The position numbers and the translations under genes are program-made. Below the pieces are notes generated by a model. The model did no database searches and had not been told where the DNA came from. It saw only the letters and a program-made list of their open reading frames with translations. A stretch of 64,000 nucleotides of DNA. Source: Sediminimonas qiaohouensis DSM 21189 (GTDB taxonomy: Bacteria; Pseudomonadota; Alphaproteobacteria; Rhodobacterales; Rhodobacteraceae). Location: assembly GCF_000423645.1 (NCBI RefSeq), contig NZ_AUIJ01000006.1, positions 87,473 through 151,472 of the forward strand. Reading direction: 5' to 3'. Positions within the stretch are counted from its first letter, which is position 1. Each line of letters begins with the position of its first letter. Positions 56,101 through 64,000 of the stretch are shown piece by piece.

Positions 56101-57255
56101 TTACATCGCGTGTTCCAGTATCTCTTGCAGGGTTTCGGCGGTCAATTCCACCGGATTTGCGCGCATCGACGATGATCCGGCCGCCGCGGCGGCGATCGCG
56201 GGCAAATCGGCGCGGGCAACATCCATCGCGCCAAGGCGGGGCAACCCCTGCGCCGATGACCAGCGCGCCAGCGCCGCAAACGCATCGTCCGCGTCGCAGC
56301 CCAAGGCGGCGGCGATCCAGCCGCGCACCTCTTGCAGGCGCGCATCGAGAACCGACCCGGGCACCGCCGCGCCCGCGTTGGCCGATAGCACCCCCGGCAG
56401 CAACGCGCCGCAAACCGCGCCGTGGGGCGCGTGGCTCATCCCGCCGACGGGGCCGGCCAGCCCATGCACCGCACCAAGGCCGGCGTTCGACAGGGCCAGC
56501 CCGCCGCACAGGCTGATCCAGGCCATGTCGTCGCGGGCCTGCGCGTCCGTGCCATCCGCCATGACACTGCACAGCGCCCGCAGGCCGCGCGGGATTGCGT
56601 CACGGCACAGCGCATCGGTCATCAGGTTAGCGCGGCGGCTCAGGTACGGCTCAATCACCTGCGTCACCGCGTCCAAACCACTGGCTAGGGTCTGCGCGGC
56701 GGGCAGGGCATCGGTCAGTTCCGGATCGACCAGCGCCAGATCCGGCAGCATCCGAGGATCGCGCAGCGACACCTTGCGCCGCGCGTGCGGCACGTCGATC
56801 ACGGCGTTGCGGGTCACCTCTGCACCGGTTCCCGCGGTGGTAGGCAGCGCCGCGAACGGCAGCGGCGCATGATCCAGCGGCAGGCCCTGCCCGACCACTT
56901 CGAGGTGGTCCACGATCGGCCGATCCGCCGGGATCAGCGCGGCAACCGCCTTGCCGGTGTCCAGCGCCGCGCCGCCGCCCAGTGCGACGACCACGCCCGC
57001 GCCCGCGTCGCGGCCAAGTGTCACGCCCGCCTCGATCAGCGCCAAGTCAGGCTCGCGCGGGCAGGCCAGCGCGGTCACGGTGCAGCCCGAGTCGCGCAAG
57101 GCGCTGTTCAACCAATCCGCGCGCGCGGCCCGGGCGCCATGCACCAGCAGCACCCGCCGCCCTAACGCCGCCACGCGCGCCGCCGCATCGGCGGCGCCCC
57201 CCCGGCCAAAGCGGATCTCGCCGGCGGTCAGGAAGCTGAAGGCGTCGTGGGGCAT
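56101..57255 (-). CDS. iron-containing alcohol dehydrogenase
   Basis: 384-residue group III alcohol dehydrogenase. The nucleotide motif GAGVVVALGGGAALDTGKAV is near the N-terminal third. The metal-binding part has GLDAVTQVIEPYLSRRANLM and HGLAGPVGGMSHAPHGAVCG. The start is the ATG at 57255 (MPHDAFSFLTAGEIRFG); a TTG at 57294 overlapping proB is possible. It lies between proB and proA on the same strand. The substrate is unknown. It is possibly an insertion into an ancestral proBA operon. Confidence 0.88.
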   Translation of the reverse strand: MPHDAFSFLTAGEIRFGRGGAADAAARVAALGRRVLLVHGARAARADWLNSALRDSGCTVTALACPREPDLALIEAGVTLGRDAGAGVVVALGGGAALDTGKAVAALIPADRPIVDHLEVVGQGLPLDHAPLPFAALPTTAGTGAEVTRNAVIDVPHARRKVSLRDPRMLPDLALVDPELTDALPAAQTLASGLDAVTQVIEPYLSRRANLMTDALCRDAIPRGLRALCSVMADGTDAQARDDMAWISLCGGLALSNAGLGAVHGLAGPVGGMSHAPHGAVCGALLPGVLSANAGAAVPGSVLDARLQEVRGWIAAALGCDADDAFAALARWSSAQGLPRLGAMDVARADLPAIAAAAAGSSSMRANPVELTAETLQEILEHAM

Positions 57256-57290
57256 GGGGCGGCTTTCGTCATTAGGCGTCGTGCGGGCGG

Positions 57291-59467
<2,177 letters not shown>

Positions 59468-60007
59468 TCAATCCAGTTTCCGGCTATAGGTCCACGTGGG
59501 CACCTTCGCAGCGCGCGCCACGCAATAGGTTTCGGCATCGCCCAGATACTCGAACCCGCAATTCGTCAGCACCCGCGCCGAGGCGGGATTGTCCTGGAAC
59601 ACCTCGGCGAACAGGGTCTCGCACTTCTGCGGGTTCGCCTCAAGCAGCGCCCGCACCGCCGCCGAGGCCACGCCGGTGTTCCAATAGGCCGGCGCCACCC
59701 AATAGCTGATCTCGGACTGGTTGCGATCCATCCGCGCCAGCGTGATCAGGCCCATGACCTCGGATGCACCCGCCTTGCTGCCATCCATGACCCAGACATC
59801 CTCGCTCCTGTCGGGCTGCTGCGCGCGCCTGATATACGCCTCGATCGCGCCGGGCGGCAAGGGGTGCGGGATGGTGCTGGTGTTGGACGCCACGCGCGCA
59901 TCGCCGCAATACATCTCGACAAGCCCCAGATCCGAGCCACGCACCGGGCGCAAATCGAACGCCTCTGCCGCGATAACGGGCTGATCGGTAATCTTTTCCA
60001 GCTTCAT
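59468..60007 (-). CDS. GNAT family N-acetyltransferase (RimJ/RimL-like)
   Basis: 179-residue acetyltransferase. It starts MKLEKITDQPVIAAEAFDLR with the RimJ-type RPVRGSDLGLVEMY. Motif A follows (SYWVAPAYWNTGVASAAVRA) and the C-terminal TNCGFEYLGDAET matches. The acceptor is unknown. It lies between rpmA and obgE, a common position for such a gene in Rhodobacterales. Confidence 0.9.
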   Translation of the reverse strand: MKLEKITDQPVIAAEAFDLRPVRGSDLGLVEMYCGDARVASNTSTIPHPLPPGAIEAYIRRAQQPDRSEDVWVMDGSKAGASEVMGLITLARMDRNQSEISYWVAPAYWNTGVASAAVRALLEANPQKCETLFAEVFQDNPASARVLTNCGFEYLGDAETYCVARAAKVPTWTYSRKLD

Positions 60008-60210
60008 GCGCTTTTTCCTCCAAAAATGCATGAACAGTTCCGCGGGAAACCCCTAGACGCACACGGACAAGGCCAGCGTGCGCCACAGCTCACAGGTCAC
60101 CATCCCTGCCCCGAATTGCAAGATGCGGGGGCCGAAATGCTCTGCTTTGTCATCCCGCGTGAGCACCGGTTTCGCGGCGCTGCACGTGTCCATCCCTCGA
60201 TCCGTCGTCA

Positions 60211-60246
60211 AATGAAAAAGGGGACCGGCCTTGATGCCGATCCCCT
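60211..60246 (-). terminator. intrinsic terminator after rpmA
   Basis: On the minus strand an 11-bp stem (60236-60246 with 60219-60229, one mismatch) with a 6-base loop is followed by a run of five T residues. It lies 27 bases past the rpmA stop. This is the clearest rho-independent terminator in the window. Confidence 0.8.
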
Positions 60247-60272
60247 GAATGTCTCAAACCTTCGAGGTCGGC

Positions 60273-60542
60273 TTATTCAGCGGCCTCCGCCACCGGAAGA
60301 ACCGATACGAAGGTGCGGCCCTTGAGGCCCTTGTGGAAGGTCACCTTGCCCTCTTCGGTCGCGAAGATGGTGTGATCCTTGCCCATACCAACGCCCTGCC
60401 CGGGCCACCACTTGGTGCCGCGCTGACGGCAGATGATGTTGCCGGGAATGGCCGTCTGGCCACCATAGAGCTTCACGCCAAGGCGACGACCTGCAGAGTC
60501 GCGCCCGTTACGGGATGAACCGCCTGCTTTCTTGTGTGCCAT
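60273..60542 (-). CDS. rpmA: 50S ribosomal protein L27
   Basis: 89-residue L27. The N-terminus [20 protein letters not shown] is classic and has no extension to be cleaved. It contributes to the peptidyl-transferase centre. It lies 25 bases after rplU. Confidence 0.98.
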   Translation of the reverse strand: MAHKKAGGSSRNGRDSAGRRLGVKLYGGQTAIPGNIICRQRGTKWWPGQGVGMGKDHTIFATEEGKVTFHKGLKGRTFVSVLPVAEAAE

Positions 60543-60567
60543 ATCCGTATTCTCCTATCTCGCCGAA

Positions 60568-61197
60568 CTATTTAGCCAGCTCTTTGGCCTGTTCAACCCA
60601 TTCGGGTTTGACCTTCACCGCCTCGAACGCATCCACGTCCACCGCCGCCAGCTCCGCATAGGAGGTAATGCCGGCCTCGTTCAGTTTTTTCGCGGCAGCC
60701 GGTCCGATGCCAGTAATGGCCGTCAGATCGTCGGCAGCAGGCGCTTTCGCCTTGGCCTTGGGCGCTGCTTTCTTTTCGGCTTTCGCGGCCGGCTTTTCGG
60801 CCTTGGCGGCAGGTTTCGCGGCTGCGACGGCATCCGATACGCCGGCGGCGCCGATGGCGGCCTTGACGCCGGTCTTGCCGGCCCCGTTGGGCAGGATGTC
60901 GGTCACGCGCAGCAGCGTCAGCTTCTGACGGTGGCCGACCGTGCGCTTGGAGCTGTGCTTGCGGCGGCGCTTGACGAACTTGATGACCTTGTCGGCCTTC
61001 ACCTGGTCGACCACTTCGGCCTGCACGGCGGCATCCGCAACCAGCGGCGCGCCCAGAACGGTCTTGTCACCGCCCAGCATCAGAACATCGTTGAATTGAA
61101 CTTTTTCACCCGCGTCAGCCGCCAGTTTCTCAACCCGGAGCACATCCCCGGCCTGAACCCTGTACTGCTTGCCACCGGTCTTGATGACCGCAAACAT
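60568..61197 (-). CDS. rplU: 50S ribosomal protein L21 with C-terminal helix-hairpin-helix extension
   Basis: 209 residues against about 103 in E. coli. The first 105 are ordinary L21 ([20 protein letters not shown], with [20 protein letters not shown]). An Ala/Lys-rich linker follows, then a helix-hairpin-helix domain ([20 protein letters not shown]) and a helical end. The start is the ATG at 61197. The extension is seen in related alphaproteobacteria to my knowledge; its purpose is not known. Confidence 0.96.
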   Translation of the reverse strand: MFAVIKTGGKQYRVQAGDVLRVEKLAADAGEKVQFNDVLMLGGDKTVLGAPLVADAAVQAEVVDQVKADKVIKFVKRRRKHSSKRTVGHRQKLTLLRVTDILPNGAGKTGVKAAIGAAGVSDAVAAAKPAAKAEKPAAKAEKKAAPKAKAKAPAADDLTAITGIGPAAAKKLNEAGITSYAELAAVDVDAFEAVKVKPEWVEQAKELAK

Positions 61198-61397
61198 ATG
61201 CAAATCCTTCATCCTTACCGCGTTCTGTGGTCCCCTTGCGGGCGTTTGGGCCAATGCCCACCTCGAACAGCGCGCCCTTTCCCGGGCGACATTACATTAC
61301 GCACGCAAAGGGATCACCCCTTGCGAGATGCGCGCTTATCCTAGGAAGCGGCGTCCGAGTCAAGTGGCCGCCGGGCCTTTTTGCGCCGCTCGCCCCG

Positions 61398-62252
61398 CTA
61401 CAAGTCCTGCGCCGCCATTTCCGCCGCCAGGGCCCGGCCCAGGGCATGGCTCACCTCCCGGTACATCGCGCCGAACGCGGCGAACAGGGTGCCGTTCAAC
61501 GCCCGCCCCTCGGGCGTGGCGGCCAGCGCGGCATAGTCTCGGATCTGCGCCACGCTCAGCGGGTCCTGGGCCAGCAGGACATAGCTATAGACCCATTCTC
61601 TGGTGCGTCTGCGGACATCACCCGCGTCGGCGCGGACACTGCGGATCGCCTGCTCGCGCGACATGCTAAGCGCGCCGCCCTCGATCAGCCCGAACATGAA
61701 GCTCATGTTGGCATTGAGCGCGCCCGTCACGTTCCGCTCAATCAGGTCATTGGCCCGCACGTAGGCGCGGGTCGCCTCAAGGCGGACGTCCTGCGACGCC
61801 TCGCCGACAAGCGCACGATAACGGGCGCGCGCGGCCTCCTCGGTCTCAGGGTCGAGCATGGCCACCCGCGCCGCAAATTCCAGCTCGATGATCTCGCGAC
61901 CTTCGGCAGAGGTGAAAAACGCCACCAGCGGCGCGGTATCGACGCCGCTCAGCCCCGCCGCAAAGCGCGCCCGCACCATCCGCGCCAATCGGCCCGGCTC
62001 GTGGATGTCCTCGACCCGGTCGCGCAAATACGCCGATCCGCCATCGGGCAGCATCTCTTCGGCAAGCTCACGACTATGGCTCAACCCCTCTCGGCGCATG
62101 ACGCCGATCATTCGCTCCATCCGCAGGGCATCCCAAAGCGCGCCCGTCGCGTCATCCAGCGCCTTCTCGGCCCTCAGCGCCCCCGCGGTGGCAACGCACC
62201 ACAGCCCGGCCACCAGCAGCGCCCCGCGCATCAGCCTCGGAAAAGCCACCAT
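61398..62252 (-). CDS. DUF2059 domain-containing exported protein
   Basis: 284 residues with a signal peptide (MRGALLVAGLWCVATAGALR follows a short leader). A helical DUF2059-type domain is recognised by FTSAEGREIIELEFAARVAM. The start at 62252 is not certain; 62231 also fits and has GAGG only three bases upstream. Likely periplasmic, function unknown. It is upstream of tRNA-Ser on the opposite strand. Confidence 0.85.
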   Translation of the reverse strand: MVAFPRLMRGALLVAGLWCVATAGALRAEKALDDATGALWDALRMERMIGVMRREGLSHSRELAEEMLPDGGSAYLRDRVEDIHEPGRLARMVRARFAAGLSGVDTAPLVAFFTSAEGREIIELEFAARVAMLDPETEEAARARYRALVGEASQDVRLEATRAYVRANDLIERNVTGALNANMSFMFGLIEGGALSMSREQAIRSVRADAGDVRRRTREWVYSYVLLAQDPLSVAQIRDYAALAATPEGRALNGTLFAAFGAMYREVSHALGRALAAEMAAQDL

Positions 62253-62393
62253 ATCGCGCACTGAACGCCCCCTCGCATGCCTGCCGCAGCCGCTGATGCG
62301 GCCCATTGCGCCAAAGACTAGGACATTTCATGCCTTCAACCAACCAAAACCCCCTTGCCACCCGCGCCCATAGCCATTACATCGCGGCCTCAC

Positions 62394-62483
62394 GGAGAGG
62401 TGCCGGAGCGGTCGAACGGGGCGGTCTCGAAAACCGTTGACCCTTTACGGGGTCCCAGGGTTCGAATCCCTGTCTCTCCGCCA
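62394..62483 (+). tRNA. tRNA-Ser(CGA)
   Basis: 90 nt including encoded CCA. The acceptor stem GGAGAGG pairs with TCTCTCC. The anticodon stem-loop is GCGGT-CTCGAAA-ACCGT with anticodon CGA at 62428-62430. A long class II variable arm follows, then the T loop GGTTCGAATCC. It decodes UCG. Its 3' end is the likely attachment site for the integrase gene that follows. Confidence 0.96.
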
Positions 62484-62574
62484 GATCACACTGCGTTGAT
62501 TTCAGATAAGGCATTGTAATTAAAGACGAATTTTAAGTCACGACGCCTGCATCCATTCTGATTGCGCCGTCCTT

Positions 62575-62605
62575 GCTATACAAAACGCTATACAGATTGC
62601 TATAC
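62575..62605 (+). repeat. three GCTATAC units at 12-base spacing before the integrase
   Basis: gctatac begins at 62575, 62587 and 62599, an exact 12-base period, ending 31 bases before the integrase ATG. It could be arm-type or excisionase sites, or an operator. The whole stretch also sits in the promoter position. Confidence 0.55.
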
Positions 62606-62636
62606 TCTCCTCTGCAAGCGAGAGGAGACTCTGGAT

Positions 62637-63908
62637 ATGGCCATCAAGAAGCGCGGCAAGACATTGTCGCTGTATAGGCGTGTCCCAAAACGGTATGCGT
62701 CGATTGAGCCGCGCAAGTTCATATGGCTGGCTCTTCATACCGACAGCCCATCAACTGCCGAACGCAAGGCCGGGCCGGCCTGGGATGCACTCATAGCGGC
62801 ATGGGAAGCCAAGCTTGCTGGCGATACCTCGGATGCCGAACAACGCTTCGCTGCGGCGCGTGAGTTGGCGGCAGCGCGAGGTTTCCGATATCTGCGTGCA
62901 GATCAAGTAGCCAAGCTTCCCAGGGATGAACTGCTAGATCGGATCGCGGCTGTCGGCGGCACCGACACCGAACCAGACGTTCGTGATGCCGAGGCGCTGT
63001 TGGGGGCCTCACCAGAGCCGCAGATAACCGTCAGTCGTGCGCTTGAATTGTATTGGGGACTTACAGCCGATCAACTGCGCGGCAAGAACAACGATCAAGT
63101 GCGCCGCTGGAAGAACCCGAGAATCAAGGCGATCAACAATTTCGTCGCTGTGGTCGGCGACAAGGCGCTCGCCGATATCACCGGTGACGACATGCTGGAC
63201 TTTCGCGGATGGTGGTTGGAAAAGATCGAAGCTCAAGGCCTCTCGCCGAACTCGGCAAACAAAGACCTTATCCACCTGGGCAATGTGCTGAAGACCGTAA
63301 ACAAGATGAAGCGGCTGAATCTCGTCCTGCCCCTCTCGGATCTCTCGTTCAAAGAGGGCGACGCGAAACAGCGGCCACCTTTCTCAGATGCCTGGATACG
63401 CGACAAGTTGCTCGCGCCCGGTGCACTGGACGGGCTGAACGATGAAGCGCGGGCTATCTTGCTTGCGATGATCAATACGGGGGCGCGACCATCTGAGCTT
63501 GCATCACTCACAGCTGAGCAGATCATTCTTGGTAGCAACGTGCCACACATAAAGATTGAGCCAAACGGCCGTCAACTAAAGAGCAAGAACGCGCGGCGTG
63601 TTATCCCGCTGGTCGGCGTGTCCCTTGAGGCGATGCGCAACCATCCAGAAGGCTTTCCCAGGTATCGCGCCTCTTCAGCAGGCCTTAGCGCCACCATCAA
63701 CAAATATCTCCGAGCGCACGGCCTGCTGGAGACGCCGGAGCATACCCTTTATGGATTGCGACATTCGTTTGAAGACCGGCAGCTTGCGGCGAGTGTTGAC
63801 GAAAGGGTGCGGCGTGATCTTATGGGGCACTCTCTAGATCGAGTGCGCTATGGAAAGGGGGGCGCGCTGGAACACTTGCAATCGATACTTCAACTTACCT
63901 GCTTATGA
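62637..63908 (+). CDS. tyrosine-type site-specific integrase
   Basis: 423-residue tyrosine recombinase. An N-terminal arm-binding part with a basic start (MAIKKRGKTLSLYRRVPKRY) and a core-binding domain precede the catalytic domain (from about residue 255). The catalytic arginine is in NTGARPSELASL. The HxxR-type box is GLRHSFEDRQ, the second histidine is in MGHSLDRVRYG and the tyrosine is in VRYGKGG. The GC content is lower than the surrounding core genes. It lies directly downstream of tRNA-Ser, as in tRNA-targeting islands. The ATG at 62637 follows GAGGAG. Confidence 0.93.
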   Translation: MAIKKRGKTLSLYRRVPKRYASIEPRKFIWLALHTDSPSTAERKAGPAWDALIAAWEAKLAGDTSDAEQRFAAARELAAARGFRYLRADQVAKLPRDELLDRIAAVGGTDTEPDVRDAEALLGASPEPQITVSRALELYWGLTADQLRGKNNDQVRRWKNPRIKAINNFVAVVGDKALADITGDDMLDFRGWWLEKIEAQGLSPNSANKDLIHLGNVLKTVNKMKRLNLVLPLSDLSFKEGDAKQRPPFSDAWIRDKLLAPGALDGLNDEARAILLAMINTGARPSELASLTAEQIILGSNVPHIKIEPNGRQLKSKNARRVIPLVGVSLEAMRNHPEGFPRYRASSAGLSATINKYLRAHGLLETPEHTLYGLRHSFEDRQLAASVDERVRRDLMGHSLDRVRYGKGGALEHLQSILQLTCL

Positions 63909-64000
63909 AGGTCAGCAACGACACGGGCGCGGCTGATCGCATCGCGCTGATCACTCAATAGCGCAATCTCCTTTTCGATGCGCTCAAAGATCGGCAAATA
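63890..64000 (-). CDS. C-terminal end of a protein on the island, possibly HsdS-like
   Basis: An open minus-strand frame enters from beyond the window and stops at 63890, overlapping the integrase end by 19 bases. The 36 visible residues (FERIEKEIALLSDQRDAISR in the middle) are helical and resemble the C-terminal coiled end of type I restriction specificity subunits. The stretch is too short to assign. The rest of the gene is needed. Confidence 0.4.
   Translation of the reverse strand, partial: YLPIFERIEKEIALLSDQRDAISRARVVADLHKQVS

Overview
The window is a GC-rich, densely packed chromosomal segment of an alphaproteobacterium, almost certainly a member of the Rhodobacterales (Roseobacter-type). 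The evidence is a complete-length RcGTA-type gene transfer agent cluster (about 33.0-47.1 kb), the CtrA-pathway phosphotransferase ChpT, an E1-beta subunit of pyruvate dehydrogenase that carries its own lipoyl domain, an olsB-olsA ornithine-lipid pair, and several DUF families common in this order (DUF6456, DUF6477, DUF3553). The genus cannot be fixed from the sequence alone.

Layout. 0-8 kb: tail of a DUF938 methyltransferase, gyrA, an M32 carboxypeptidase translationally coupled to heme A synthase ctaA, and a TrmJ-type tRNA methyltransferase. 6.9-8.5 kb: a divergent DUF6456/DUF6477 pair around an AT-rich spacer with two tandem dyads. 8.6-24.5 kb: housekeeping and metabolic genes (MttB-family methyltransferase, guaA, an esterase coupled to a DNA glycosylase, an MFS transporter, a squalene/phytoene-synthase-fold protein, an alpha/beta hydrolase, cimA, cysS, DUF3179, DUF4336, two overlapping cyclophilins, pgk). 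24.7-32.7 kb: class I aldolase, AidB-type acyl-CoA dehydrogenase, an FtsB-like protein, the pdhA-pdhB-pdhC operon and cysE. 33.0-47.1 kb: the GTA cluster on the minus strand, from small terminase (gp1) to the 1312-residue host-specificity protein (gp15). 47.5-62.3 kb: enoyl-CoA hydratase, lipA, a thiamine-phosphate-synthase-like protein, a WYL regulator, a GFA protein, a patch of gene remnants and repeats, olsA/olsB, DUF3553/chpT, an obgE-proB-ADH-proA operon, rplU-rpmA and a DUF2059 protein. 62.4-64.0 kb: tRNA-Ser(CGA) followed at once by a tyrosine integrase of lower GC, which is the left edge of a probable genomic island.

Most notable observation. In the GTA cluster nearly everything looks intact except two adjacent head-tail interface genes. 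The gp6 adaptor reads in two frames, with the break at a perfect hairpin. The gp7 homologue is only 86 residues and appears to lack the central conserved block of its family in frame. If both are real (not assembly error or programmed frameshift), capsids and tails of this GTA could probably not be joined.

Other structure outside genes: a dispersed intergenic element (a short core resembling ATCTTGCCCAAAATACTC, followed in three copies by a gggggc/gccccc hairpin) at gene ends; a second pair of small repeats in the 50-52 kb remnant zone; a 27-nt inverted repeat upstream of cysS; an operator-like dyad before pdhA; and a three-unit 12-bp-spaced GCTATAC array just ahead of the integrase.
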